Of a DNA stretch of 64,000 nucleotides, positions 40,266 through 48,597 are shown piece after piece. The position numbers and the translations under genes were made by a program. Each line of letters begins with the position of its first letter. The stretch's first letter is position 1. The notes below the pieces were generated by a model. It worked only from the letters and a program-made list of their open reading frames with translations, ran no database searches and was not told the DNA's origin. Where the stretch lies: NCBI GenBank assembly GCA_038213435.1, contig JBBQTI010000014.1, positions 1 to 64,000 of the forward strand, given 5' to 3'. The DNA comes from PALSA-610 sp038213435. Its GTDB lineage: Bacteria; Actinomycetota; Acidimicrobiia; IMCC26256; PALSA-610.

Positions 40266-41705
40266 CTACCCCTCGAGCGATTTCGCCTTGGCGAGCACCG
40301 ACTCGACGCCGCCGGCGTTGAAGAAAGCCTGCTCGGGAACGTGATCGAGATCACCGCCGACCAGGGCGGCGAAGCTCTCCACCGTCTCGTCGACCGGGAC
40401 GAAAATCCCCTTCAGGCCGGTGAAGACCTCGCCCACGAAGAACGGCTGGCTCAGGAACTTCTGCACCTTGCGGGCCCGGGCCACCGTGATCTTGTCTTCC
40501 TCCGAGAGCTCGTCGAGACCCAGGATGGCGATGATGTCCTGCAGCTCCTTGTAACGCTGCAGCGTCTCCTGCGTCCGGCGGGCGACGTCGTAGTGGTGCT
40601 GACCGACGATCTCGGGGGCGAGGATGTTGCTCGTCGAAGCGAGCGGGTCGACCGCCGGATAGATGCCGAGCGCCGCGATCTCGCGCGCGAGCTCGGTCGT
40701 GGCGTCGAGGTGGGTGAATGTGGTGAACGGCGCGGGATCGGTGTAGTCGTCGGCGGGCACGTACACGGCCTGCAACGAGGTGATCGAACGGCCCTTCGTC
40801 GAGGTGATGCGTTCCTGGAGCTCGCCCATCTCGTCCGCAAGGGTGGGTTGGTAGCCCACGGCCGATGGCATCCGGCCGAGCAGCGTCGACACCTCGGAAC
40901 CCGCCTGCACGAAGCGGAAGATGTTGTCGACGAAAAGCAGCACGTCCTGGTTTTGCACATCGCGGAAGTACTCGGCCATCGTCAGCGCGCTCAGCGCGAC
41001 GCGAAGGCGCACGCCCGGCGGCTCGTCCATTTGGCCGTAAACGAGCGCGGCCTTCTCGATGACGCCCGACTCCTGCATCTCGAGCCAGAGGTCGGTGCCT
41101 TCTCGGGTGCGTTCGCCGACGCCCGCGAACACCGACACACCACCATGTTGCGTCGCGACACGGTTGATCATCTCCTGGATGAGCACGGTTTTGCCGACGC
41201 CCGCACCGCCGAACAGACCGATCTTGCCGCCTTGCACATAGGGCTCGAGCAGGTCGATGACCTTGATGCCCGTCTCGAACATCAGCGCCTTGGGCTCGAG
41301 CTGGTCGAAGGGCGGTGCATCGCGGTGGATGTTCCACCGGTCGGCGATGTTCGTGACCTCCGACTCCGGGATGTCGAGCGGCTCACCGATCACGTTCCAC
41401 ACGTGACCGAGCGTTCCCTCTCCGACCGGAACCTGGATGCCGTGGCCGAGATTGCGCACCGGCGTGCCGCGCTGCAAACCGTCGGTGGGCTTGAGGCACA
41501 CCGCCCGGCACCGGCCCTCACCGATCTGCTGGGCGACCTCGGCGGTTACGACGATCTTCTGACCTTCGAGCTCGATGTCCATCTCGAGCGCGAAGTTGAT
41601 CTCCGGCAGCGCGTCGGGTGGGAACTCGACGTCGACGACGGGACCGAAGATCGCGACGACCCACCCATCCTTGAGTTCGGTCTTGGGCTCGGCGGTTGCG
41701 GTCAT
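40266..41705 (-). CDS. atpD: ATP synthase beta subunit
   Basis: A 479-residue catalytic F1 beta subunit. Walker A GGAGVGKT lies at residues 166-173, followed by GVGERTREGTDLW, LFVDNIFRFVQAGSEVS (Walker B) and the catalytic loop QPTLADEMGELQERI. ATG 41705 (MTATAEPKTE) is preferred over the longer frame because it starts just before the conserved N-terminal barrel. It is transcribed between atpG and atpC. Confidence 0.97.
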   Translation of the reverse strand: MTATAEPKTELKDGWVVAIFGPVVDVEFPPDALPEINFALEMDIELEGQKIVVTAEVAQQIGEGRCRAVCLKPTDGLQRGTPVRNLGHGIQVPVGEGTLGHVWNVIGEPLDIPESEVTNIADRWNIHRDAPPFDQLEPKALMFETGIKVIDLLEPYVQGGKIGLFGGAGVGKTVLIQEMINRVATQHGGVSVFAGVGERTREGTDLWLEMQESGVIEKAALVYGQMDEPPGVRLRVALSALTMAEYFRDVQNQDVLLFVDNIFRFVQAGSEVSTLLGRMPSAVGYQPTLADEMGELQERITSTKGRSITSLQAVYVPADDYTDPAPFTTFTHLDATTELAREIAALGIYPAVDPLASTSNILAPEIVGQHHYDVARRTQETLQRYKELQDIIAILGLDELSEEDKITVARARKVQKFLSQPFFVGEVFTGLKGIFVPVDETVESFAALVGGDLDHVPEQAFFNAGGVESVLAKAKSLEG

Positions 41706-41727
41706 GGCAGCTGGTGCTCCCGGGGTC

Positions 41728-42675
41728 TCAAGCGGTCTTGTCGTAGAACTCGGCATCGTGCGCGCCGGCGTGCGCGTCGCCCGAGCCCTGGCCCAACGCT
41801 TCGGCGCCGCCGACGATCTCCATGATCTCGGTGGTAATCGAGTCCTGGCGGGCCCGGTTCATACGGCGGCGGTAGGTGAGGATCAGGTCCTCCGCGTTGT
41901 CGGTCGCCGCCTTCATCGCGCGCTGACGGGAGGCGTGCTCCGACGCCGCGGCATTGAGCAGCGCCGCGTACACCCGAGACTCGGTGTAGCGCGGAAGCAG
42001 GGTCTGCAAGATCGTGTCCGGGTTCGGCTCGAACTCGTAGTCGGCCGCCGGTTCACTCGACGCTTCGGGTGCCGCATCGGTCTCGTCGGATTCGAGCGGC
42101 AACAGCGGCTCGACGACCACGTCCTGACGCCCGGCCGAGACGAAGCGGGTGTACACGAGCTGCACCCGGTCGAGCTCCGCGGCTTCGAAACCACTCACAA
42201 CCGCGGACGCGACGAGCCGAGCGTCCTCGTAGGAGGGGCTGTCACTGAAACCCGAGAAGCCCGCGTCGATCTGGTAGTCGCGGAAGCGGAAGTAGCCCTC
42301 GGCTTTGCGGCCGACGGTAACCAGCGCGTTCTCACGACCGGCCGCGACCTGCCGACGCATGTCCTGCTCGGCGGCGCGGATTACCGTCGAGTTGTAACCG
42401 CCGCACAATCCTCGGTCGGCGGCGATCACGATGTTCGCGACCTTGCGCACCTCGGCGCGCGGAGTGAGCAGGGCGCTGTTCGAGCCTCCGCTCGCACTCT
42501 GCAGATTGCGCACCACCTCGGTGATGCCCTCGGCGTACGGCTGCGCGGCATGCACGCGCGCCTGGGCCTTCACGATGCGCGAAGCCGCGATGAGCTCCAT
42601 GGCGCGCGTAATTTTCTTCGTCGATTCCACCGACTTGATCCGCCGGCGCAAAATCCGTTCTTGTCCTCCTGCCAT
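41728..42675 (-). CDS. atpG: ATP synthase gamma subunit
   Basis: A 315-residue central-stalk subunit. Its conserved ends are present: RRRIKSVESTKKITRAMELIA at the N-terminus and DNAEDLILTYRRRMNRARQD near the C-terminus, with DRGLCGGYNS in between. An acidic Ala/Glu-rich insertion (SDETDAAPEASSEPAADYE, about residues 197-215) resembles the extra loop of actinobacterial gamma subunits. It follows atpA by 2 bases. Confidence 0.96.
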   Translation of the reverse strand: MAGGQERILRRRIKSVESTKKITRAMELIAASRIVKAQARVHAAQPYAEGITEVVRNLQSASGGSNSALLTPRAEVRKVANIVIAADRGLCGGYNSTVIRAAEQDMRRQVAAGRENALVTVGRKAEGYFRFRDYQIDAGFSGFSDSPSYEDARLVASAVVSGFEAAELDRVQLVYTRFVSAGRQDVVVEPLLPLESDETDAAPEASSEPAADYEFEPNPDTILQTLLPRYTESRVYAALLNAAASEHASRQRAMKAATDNAEDLILTYRRRMNRARQDSITTEIMEIVGGAEALGQGSGDAHAGAHDAEFYDKTA

Positions 42676-42677
42676 GG

Positions 42678-44213
42678 CTACTCCGTCGCGCCCGCGGCGG
42701 CGGTCGGAACGAACTGTGACTTGAAGTCGGTGACGGCGTGCGCGACGGCATCCCCGTCGGGCAAGGCGCCGGAATCCCGAATCGAGCTCAACAGCTCGGC
42801 GTGGCGAGTCCGGACGAAATCGAGCAGCTCGGTCTCGAAACGGCGCACGTCGGACGTGGGGATGTCGTCGAGGTAGCCGTTGGTTCCGGCAAAGATCGAC
42901 ACGATCTGCTCCTCGACCGCCATCGGAGCGTGCAGACCCTGCTTCAACAGCTCGACCAGGCGGGCGCCCCGTTCCAGCTGCGCCTTCGACACCGCGTCGA
43001 GCTCCGAACCGAAGGTCGCGAACGCCTCCAGCTCACGGAACTGGGCGAGGTCGATCTTCAGCGTTCCCGACACCGACTTCATCGCCTTGATCTGCGCGGC
43101 ACCTCCCACGCGCGACACCGAGATGCCGACGTCGACCGCGGGACGCACACCGGATTTGAAGAGGTCGTCCTGAAGGTAGATCTGTCCGTCGGTGATCGAT
43201 ATCACGTTCGTCGGGATGTACGCGGAGACGTCGCCCGCCTTGGTCTCGATAACCGGCAGCGCGGTCAACGAACCCGCGCCGCGATCGTCGTTCAGCTTCG
43301 CGGCTCGCTCCAAAAGCCGCGAGTGCAGGTAGAAGACGTCGCCGGGATAGGCCTCGCGGCCGGGCGGGCGGCGCAGCAACAGCGAGAGCTGCCGGTACGC
43401 CTCGGCCTGCTTCGACAGGTCGTCGTACACGACGAGCGCGTGCTGGCCGTTCTCCATCCAGTGCTGGCCCATCGCGCAACCGGCGTAGGGAGCGAGGTAC
43501 TTGAACACCGCTTCGTCGGAAGCCGGCGCGCTCACGACGACCGTGTACTCGAGCGCCCCGTGCACGCGCAGCGTCTCGACGGTCTGCGCGACCGTCGAGC
43601 CCTTCTGCCCGATTGCCACGTAGATGCATTTCACGCCCTGACCCTTCTGGTTCAGGATCGTGTCGATCGCGACAGTGGTCTTGCCCGTCTTGCGGTCGCC
43701 GATGATCAGCTCCCGCTGGCCGCGGCCGATCGGCGTCATCGCGTCGATGGCCTTGATGCCCGTCTGCAACGGCTCGTGCACCGGCTTGCGGCCGGTGATT
43801 CCCGGCGCCTGCACTTCCAAACGGCGGGTCTCGTCCTGCGAGATCGGCCCCTTGCCGTCGATCGCGACTCCGAGGCCGTTCACGACCCGGCCGACCAACG
43901 AGTCGCCCACCGGGATCGACAGGATGCGACCGGTCGCGGTAACGAGCTGGCCCTCCTCCACGGAGTCTGCGTGGCCGAGGATCACCGCGCCGATCGTCTC
44001 TTCTTCGAGGTTGAGGGCGAGGCCCTGCGCGCCGCCTTCGAACTCGAGCAGCTCGTTGACGGCGGCATGCGGCAAACCCGCGACGCGCGCGATGCCGTCG
44101 CCGACCTCGAGCACGCGTCCAACCTGGGCACGGTCGACCTGGGGCCGGAAGCCCTCGACGTTCTTGCGCAGGACCGCCGCGATGTCGGCCGCGTCGATCG
44201 TCAGTTCCGCCAT
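42678..44213 (-). CDS. atpA: ATP synthase alpha subunit
   Basis: A 511-residue non-catalytic F1 alpha subunit with Walker A GDRKTGKTT, VAIGQKGSTVAQ, VVYDDLSKQAEAYRQLSLL and PPGREAYPGDVFYLHSRLLE. It forms the alpha3beta3 head with atpD. The start abuts the atpH stop at 44214, so translation is coupled. Length is normal for the family. Confidence 0.97.
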   Translation of the reverse strand: MAELTIDAADIAAVLRKNVEGFRPQVDRAQVGRVLEVGDGIARVAGLPHAAVNELLEFEGGAQGLALNLEEETIGAVILGHADSVEEGQLVTATGRILSIPVGDSLVGRVVNGLGVAIDGKGPISQDETRRLEVQAPGITGRKPVHEPLQTGIKAIDAMTPIGRGQRELIIGDRKTGKTTVAIDTILNQKGQGVKCIYVAIGQKGSTVAQTVETLRVHGALEYTVVVSAPASDEAVFKYLAPYAGCAMGQHWMENGQHALVVYDDLSKQAEAYRQLSLLLRRPPGREAYPGDVFYLHSRLLERAAKLNDDRGAGSLTALPVIETKAGDVSAYIPTNVISITDGQIYLQDDLFKSGVRPAVDVGISVSRVGGAAQIKAMKSVSGTLKIDLAQFRELEAFATFGSELDAVSKAQLERGARLVELLKQGLHAPMAVEEQIVSIFAGTNGYLDDIPTSDVRRFETELLDFVRTRHAELLSSIRDSGALPDGDAVAHAVTDFKSQFVPTAAAGATE

Positions 44214-44738
44214 TTAGAGGGTCTCCTTCAGCTGCTCGAGACGGTGACGGACGGTTCCGTCGATCACCGTGTCGCCGATAGTGGCGACGATCCCGCCGAG
44301 GAGGCTCGGATCGACCACCACGCGGACCTCGATGTTCTTGTTGGTCGCCCGACCGAGGGCGTGCGCGAGCCGCTGCACCTGAGCCTCGTCGAGCGCGACC
44401 GCGGAGCGAACCTCGGCAACCTCGTGCTCACGACTCTGCGCCGCGAGCTCGACGAACCGCGCAACGATCGCCGGAAGATCGTGGCCGCGACCTGCACCGA
44501 CGATCAACGCCGCGATCGCCCGCGTCAGTTGCAACGAGCGGTTCTCGAGCAGCTCGTCGACGATCGCGGCACGCCGCTCCGCGGGCTGGCCGGGGTTCGA
44601 GAGCGCCATCCGAAGCTCGTCGTTGCCTTCGACGATGCGCGCGAAGCGGAACAGCTCGTCCTCGACGTCGCTCAGCCGGTTTTCCGCCTGCGCGATCTCG
44701 AGCAACGCCTGCGCCCACGCCTCGATGCGGTCAGTCAT
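44214..44738 (-). CDS. atpH: ATP synthase delta subunit
   Basis: A 174-residue peripheral-stalk subunit joining F1 to the b dimer. It has the helical N-terminal domain (WAQALLEIAQAENRLSDVEDE, NPGQPAERRAAIVDELLENR) and the conserved C-terminal VDPSLLGGIVATIGDTVIDGTVR. It is a normal separate delta, not the b-delta fusion found in mycobacteria, where atpH is fused to a b-like domain. It is 15 bases behind atpF. Confidence 0.95.
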   Translation of the reverse strand: MTDRIEAWAQALLEIAQAENRLSDVEDELFRFARIVEGNDELRMALSNPGQPAERRAAIVDELLENRSLQLTRAIAALIVGAGRGHDLPAIVARFVELAAQSREHEVAEVRSAVALDEAQVQRLAHALGRATNKNIEVRVVVDPSLLGGIVATIGDTVIDGTVRHRLEQLKETL

Positions 44739-44753
44739 GATTCCCGCTCACGG

Positions 44754-45434
44754 TCAGTTACTCCTCGCGACCTGATCGATGAAGCTGTCGACCAGCTGGC
44801 GGTTGGCGTCGTTGTCGAGGTTGCGCTCGACGATCCGGCTCGCCAGATCGATCGAGAGCGCGGCGACGTCGGTGCGAAGCTGCGCGATCGCCTGATTGCG
44901 CTGGTTGGCGATGTCGGCCTGGGCGCGCGCCCGGGTGTCGTTCGCCTCCTGCTCGGCGCGGGCGACGAGATCGGCCCGAACCGTCTCGGCCGCCTGTCGT
45001 GCCTCCTCGATGAGCCGTCCGGCTTCGTTCTTGGCGTCGGCGATCTGCGCGAGGTACTGCGCCTTCTCCGCGTCCGCCTCGGCCCGGGCCTTCTCCGCCG
45101 CCTCGAGGTCGTTGCGGATGCGGTCCTCGCGTGCCTTCTCCATGTTCTTCACGGCCGGCACGCCGAACTTCCACATCGCGACGAGCAGCACCAGGAACGC
45201 GGCCGAACCCCAGAGGATCTCGTTGACGCCCGGAAGCAACGGCGACGGCGCCTTCTGGCAGTCGTCGGGCACGAAGTCGCCACCCTTGACGGCCTTCTCG
45301 AAGCACTGCTTCCCCGCCTCGTGCGTGAACGTCGGCTCCGTGCCGGTCTCGGCCGCGTACGCGGGCGCGGCCACGACGAACACGGCCACCGCGATGCCGA
45401 GCACCGCGATCAGTGCGCGAATGCGCTTTCGCAC
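44754..45434 (-). CDS. atpF: ATP synthase b subunit with signal peptide and outside Cys loop
   Basis: A 226-residue peripheral-stalk b subunit. Residues about 72-95 form the membrane helix, followed by a long charged helix (AAEKARAEADAEKAQYLAQI). Before the helix is an unusual extension: a signal-peptide-like segment (residues 1-27, ending APAYA) and about 40 outside residues with Cys44 and Cys59, able to form a disulfide. Most b subunits begin directly with the membrane helix. The extension may be a lineage trait of this group. Only one b-type gene is present, so the dimer should be homomeric. Confidence 0.93.
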   Translation of the reverse strand: MRKRIRALIAVLGIAVAVFVVAAPAYAAETGTEPTFTHEAGKQCFEKAVKGGDFVPDDCQKAPSPLLPGVNEILWGSAAFLVLLVAMWKFGVPAVKNMEKAREDRIRNDLEAAEKARAEADAEKAQYLAQIADAKNEAGRLIEEARQAAETVRADLVARAEQEANDTRARAQADIANQRNQAIAQLRTDVAALSIDLASRIVERNLDNDANRQLVDSFIDQVARSN

Positions 45435-45444
45435 CTTTGCCCCC

Positions 45445-45708
45445 TCAGCCGGAGATGATGAACGCGAGGACGAAACCGAACAGCGCGAGCGCCTCGGTGA
45501 ACGCGATCCCGAGGAACATCGTCGTGCGCACCGTGCCGGCCGACTCGGGCTGACGCGCCATGGCGGTGATCGCGTTACCGACCACCAGACCGATGCCGAT
45601 GCCGGGGCCGATGGCGGCGCCGCCGTAGACGATGCCTCGACCGATCGCGGTCAACCCCTTGGTGGGGTCGGCGGCCGCCTGGGCGAGGAGGAGATGGAGC
45701 AGAGCCAC
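45445..45708 (-). CDS. atpE: ATP synthase c subunit
   Basis: An 87-residue rotor-ring protein with two membrane helices. AAIGPGIGIGLVVGNAITAMARQPES gives the first helix and polar loop; LGIAFTEALALFGFVLAFI the second, with the ion-carrying Glu72. The Gln and Ser ligands of sodium-type rings are absent, so proton coupling is expected. N-terminal residues ALLHLLLAQAAADPTKG precede the first helix. Confidence 0.96.
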   Translation of the reverse strand: MALLHLLLAQAAADPTKGLTAIGRGIVYGGAAIGPGIGIGLVVGNAITAMARQPESAGTVRTTMFLGIAFTEALALFGFVLAFIISG

Positions 45709-45723
45709 TGGGTTCTCCTTGTT

Positions 45724-45761
45724 TTCTGGTCAGTGCGAGGGGTTCTGGTCAGTGCGAGGGG
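45724..45761 (+). repeat. Perfect 19-base tandem duplication over the atpB stop codon
   Basis: TTCTGGTCAGTGCGAGGGG is present twice head to tail (45724-45742 and 45743-45761). On the minus strand one copy contains the last codons and TGA stop of atpB; the second repeats these bases in the atpB-atpE gap. It probably arose by slippage. The protein end is not changed. Confidence 0.85.
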
Positions 45762-46516
45762 TGCATGGAGCTGTCGATGTACACGGCAGTCAGGATCGTG
45801 AAGATGAAGGCCTGTAGGAAGCTGACGAGGATCTCGAAGCCCGTCATCGCGACCAGCAGCGCGAACGAGAACGGCATGATCACCACGGTCGGCTTGAGCG
45901 CGAAGAGCGCGGCCGACAGCGCGGCGAAGGTCACGAGGATGAGGTGACCGGCGAGCATGTTGGCGAAGAGCCGGACCATCAGCGAGAACGGCCGCACGAT
46001 GAACGTCGAGACGAGCTCGATGATCATGACCAGTGGCAGGATCGCTTTCGGTACGCCGGGCGGAACGACCGAGTTCTTCAAGTAGTGCAACGGACCCTGC
46101 TTCACCACACCGACGATGTTGTAGATGAGCCAGGTCAGCAGGGCGAGCGTGAGCGGCATTCCGAAACGCGCGTTGGCGGGGAACTGCACGCCCGGAAGGA
46201 TCTCGGTGATGTTGCTGAAGAAGATGAAGAAGAACAGTGCCGTCAAGTACGGCAGGTAACGCAGTCCGTCGGTCCCCATCGTCTGCATGATGATCTGGTT
46301 GCGGACGAAGCCGACACCCGACTCCGCGGTGTTCTGCAGCAGGCCGGAGGGAACGAGCGCTTCCTTGCGGCGGGTACCGAGTGCGAACACGAGGATGGTC
46401 GCGAGCGTCGCGAACAGGTAAATGGCCGCGGTCTTGTTGAACCCGAGCGGACCGCTTCCCCAGATCGTGACGTGGCTGATCGGCGGTACGTCGACCGCGA
46501 GCTGGAGGGCGTTCAT
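45749..46516 (-). CDS. atpB: ATP synthase a subunit
   Basis: A 255-residue integral membrane proton-channel subunit with 5-6 helices. The conserved C-terminal half has LVSTFIVRPFSLMVRLFANMLAGH, containing the essential Arg of helix 4 (SLMVRLFANM), and TGFEILVSFLQAFIFTILTAVYI. The start overlaps the atpI-like stop by ATGA. The last codons and stop lie in a 19-base tandem duplication. Confidence 0.96.
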   Translation of the reverse strand: MNALQLAVDVPPISHVTIWGSGPLGFNKTAAIYLFATLATILVFALGTRRKEALVPSGLLQNTAESGVGFVRNQIIMQTMGTDGLRYLPYLTALFFFIFFSNITEILPGVQFPANARFGMPLTLALLTWLIYNIVGVVKQGPLHYLKNSVVPPGVPKAILPLVMIIELVSTFIVRPFSLMVRLFANMLAGHLILVTFAALSAALFALKPTVVIMPFSFALLVAMTGFEILVSFLQAFIFTILTAVYIDSSMHPSH

Positions 46517-46956
46517 TGGTCTCCGGACGTTCCGGGCCGCGCCGGCTTCAATCCCGGTGCGGCGAGCGTGAGACTCACGTACTTCATTTCCCAGACGAGC
46601 AATCCCAGATGGGTGCCGACGATGGCGAAACCGAGCGTCGGCAGATCGATCCAGGGTTGGTGGCGCAACAATACGAGTGCGACGAGGATCACGGCGAGGC
46701 GGACGATGTAGCCACCGAGCGCGGCGGCGCCGATTGCCGTCGGGCCACTCTTCGCCGCGCGCGTCATGATCGCCGCCGCCGCGAGGAAGTTCACCAGCAC
46801 GATGCCGAGCGCGATGGCCGCGCTGGCGGCGCCGTCCCAGCCGCGGATGAGACCTGCGCCGAGCACGATCACGGGCGCGACCATGAGGCCGCGACGGACG
46901 ATGTCGAGTGCGACCTCGCGCTCGACGAGCGGGGCTAGCGGCTCTTGTGCAGCCAC
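46513..46956 (-). CDS. AtpI-like small membrane protein of the ATP synthase operon
   Basis: A 147-residue protein with four hydrophobic helices (MVAPVIVLGAGLIRG, AIALGIVLVNFLAAAAIM, GGYIVRLAVILVALVLL, LGFAIVGTHLGLLVWEM). Position between the AtpZ-like gene and atpB, and the helix pattern, fit the AtpI family, which helps c-ring assembly. GTG 46956 is chosen because GAGGAGGGGAAGCC precedes it as a strong ribosome site. It overlaps the AtpZ-like gene by 22 bases and atpB by 4. Confidence 0.8.
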   Translation of the reverse strand: MAAQEPLAPLVEREVALDIVRRGLMVAPVIVLGAGLIRGWDGAASAAIALGIVLVNFLAAAAIMTRAAKSGPTAIGAAALGGYIVRLAVILVALVLLRHQPWIDLPTLGFAIVGTHLGLLVWEMKYVSLTLAAPGLKPARPGTSGDQ

Positions 46957-47273
46957 GGCTTCCCCTCCTCGTCGCGCTCGATCTGCGCCAGATAGGTGTA
47001 ATAGGCCCGCACGCCGAGCCCGATCACGGCGAGCAGCCCGAGAACCACGGTGAACAGCGGACGGGTCCCGACCCGGCCGTCGATCCAGAGGCCGAGCAGC
47101 ACGAACAGCACGGTCGTGACAACGAGCTCGACCGCATGTGACAGCGCGTTCGAGAACCCGTGCCACGTGTCTCGCTGGTCGCGACGCTCCCCTGCCGGAA
47201 CCACGCCGAAGCCCCTTCCGGACCACCAGCCGCTGCCCCCGCCACCGTCGCCGGAGGGCGCTTGTGAATCCAT
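46935..47273 (-). CDS. AtpZ/AtpI-type putative F0F1-ATPase accessory protein
   Basis: A 112-residue protein with a Gly-rich N-terminus (SGDGGGGSGWWSGRGFG) and two membrane helices (AVELVVTTVLFVLLGLWIDG, TVVLGLLAVIGLGVRAYYTYL). GLWIDGRVGTRPLFTVV is the typical loop of AtpZ-like proteins. These are thought to assist assembly or ion handling of ATP synthase. ATG 47273 is used; TTG 47279 in the same frame is possible. It is the first gene of the operon, with a promoter just upstream. Confidence 0.82.
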   Translation of the reverse strand: MDSQAPSGDGGGGSGWWSGRGFGVVPAGERRDQRDTWHGFSNALSHAVELVVTTVLFVLLGLWIDGRVGTRPLFTVVLGLLAVIGLGVRAYYTYLAQIERDEEGKPWLHKSR

Positions 47274-47277
47274 TCCC

Positions 47278-47307
47278 AATCTATGGGCGACGTCAAGAAA
47301 GAGTCAA
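47278..47307 (-). promoter_or_regulatory. Sigma-70-type promoter of the ATP synthase operon
   Basis: The minus strand reads TTGACT (47307-47302), 18 bases, TAGATT (47283-47278), close to the TTGACA/TATAAT consensus. The box ends 4 bases before ATG 47273, so the mRNA is leaderless or has a very short leader. This is the best-formed promoter seen in the window. Confidence 0.65.
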
Positions 47308-47324
47308 ACCGGAGCACAATTACG

Positions 47325-47371
47325 GGTCGACTCCACGCTCCGCTCCCCTCCGGTCGCTGCGCTGTCGTCTC
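47325..47371 (+). repeat. 47-base intergenic repeat, copy A
   Basis: The 47 bases start GGTCGACTCCACGCTCCGCT and end CGCTGCGCTGTCGTCTC. They match copy B (56158-56204, inverted) at 46 of 47 positions by eye. Copy A lies between the wecA stop and the ATP operon promoter. It is noncoding and of unknown function. Confidence 0.85.
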
Positions 47372-47373
47372 CC

Positions 47374-48573
47374 TCATGCCCTCTGGCGGCGGTGCTCGGC
47401 GAGGTCGACGACGTCCTCGCCCGGATCGCCCGTCGGGTGGCGAGCCCGTTCCTGGCGCTCCCGGCGAGACCTGATGCCCGGGTGGAACCACGCGAGCAGC
47501 AAAAGGGCGAGCGCGGCGACGAGGAAGGGCACCAGCGCGTTGCTTCCGCCGTCGGGGAAATACGTCGGCACGAGCGCGACGCCCGACAGCAATGCTGTCC
47601 ACGCCCACAGGATCGCGACCGTCCGGCGGGGCCCGTGGCCGAGCCGCATGAGCCGGTGGTGCAGGTGACCGGCGTCGGCCTGGTGCCACCTCTGGCGGTG
47701 GATGGTGCGCCGGAGGAAGGAAAAGACCGTGTCGAGGATCGGCACGCCCAGGATCAGGACCGGGATCAGCAGCGGCCCGAAGAAGAAGAACGTGTTTCCG
47801 GAGAACGCGTGATCGGTGCGTCCGCCGATGGTGATGGTCGGAACCGCGAGCAACACGCCCAAGAACAAAGCGCCCGCGTCTCCCATCATGATCTTCGACG
47901 GATGCCAGTTGAAGGGGAGGAAGCCCAGGCACACACCGACCGCGATGATCGCGACGAGCGGTCCGATGTTCGTTCCGTCGATGTAGTTCTGCTTGAACAA
48001 CCGGTCGGCGAACAAGAAGAGGGCACCACCGCCGATCGCGACGATGCCGACGGCCAATCCGTCGATCCCGTCGATCAGGTTGACCGCGTTCGTCATCAAC
48101 ACGACCCACAGCGCGGTCACGAGCGGCGCGAACTGCGAGCCGAGCACGACGGTGTCGGTGTGGAAGAGATTGAACGGCATTCGGAAGTACAACATCACGA
48201 CGCCGTAGAAACCGAGCAGGCTCGCGGCGACCACTTGGCCGGCGACCTTGGCGGGCGGCGACACGTCGATGAGATCGTCCAGCCCACCAACGACGAACAT
48301 CACGCCCGCACCGAGGATGAGCCCGAACGGCTCGGAGCTCGACTGGAACATCTCGTGGAACTGCGCCATGTGCGAGGCGACGGCCATCGCCGCCAGGAAG
48401 CCGACGAACATCGCAGTCCCACCGAGAGTCGGGGTGGGACGTATGTGCACGTGTCGCGCGTCCGACGACGGCGTAACCACCGCGCCGAATCGGATCGCGA
48501 GGATCCGGACAAACGGCGTCAAGAGCAGCGTCGTGCCGAGGGCGACGGCGAGGACGACCGCGTAACCCTTCAC
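47374..48573 (-). CDS. wecA: Undecaprenyl/decaprenyl-phosphate GlcNAc-1-phosphate transferase, WecA/TagO family
   Basis: A 399-residue polytopic membrane enzyme with about 11 helices. It shows PTLGGTAMFVGFLAAM, VGGLDDLIDVSPPAKVAGQV, TNAVNLIDGIDGLAVG (metal-binding Asp), HPSKIMMGDAGALFLG and the C-terminal HLHHRLMRLGHG. It puts GlcNAc-1-phosphate (or a similar sugar) on a polyprenyl phosphate, starting the arabinogalactan linker or teichoic-type polymers. That lipid would be the acceptor for the WbbL-like enzyme at 3772. wecA before the atp operon is the usual actinobacterial order. Confidence 0.92.
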   Translation of the reverse strand: MKGYAVVLAVALGTTLLLTPFVRILAIRFGAVVTPSSDARHVHIRPTPTLGGTAMFVGFLAAMAVASHMAQFHEMFQSSSEPFGLILGAGVMFVVGGLDDLIDVSPPAKVAGQVVAASLLGFYGVVMLYFRMPFNLFHTDTVVLGSQFAPLVTALWVVLMTNAVNLIDGIDGLAVGIVAIGGGALFLFADRLFKQNYIDGTNIGPLVAIIAVGVCLGFLPFNWHPSKIMMGDAGALFLGVLLAVPTITIGGRTDHAFSGNTFFFFGPLLIPVLILGVPILDTVFSFLRRTIHRQRWHQADAGHLHHRLMRLGHGPRRTVAILWAWTALLSGVALVPTYFPDGGSNALVPFLVAALALLLLAWFHPGIRSRRERQERARHPTGDPGEDVVDLAEHRRQRA

Positions 48574-48597
48574 GGTGTTACTCGCTCACTCGCAAAA

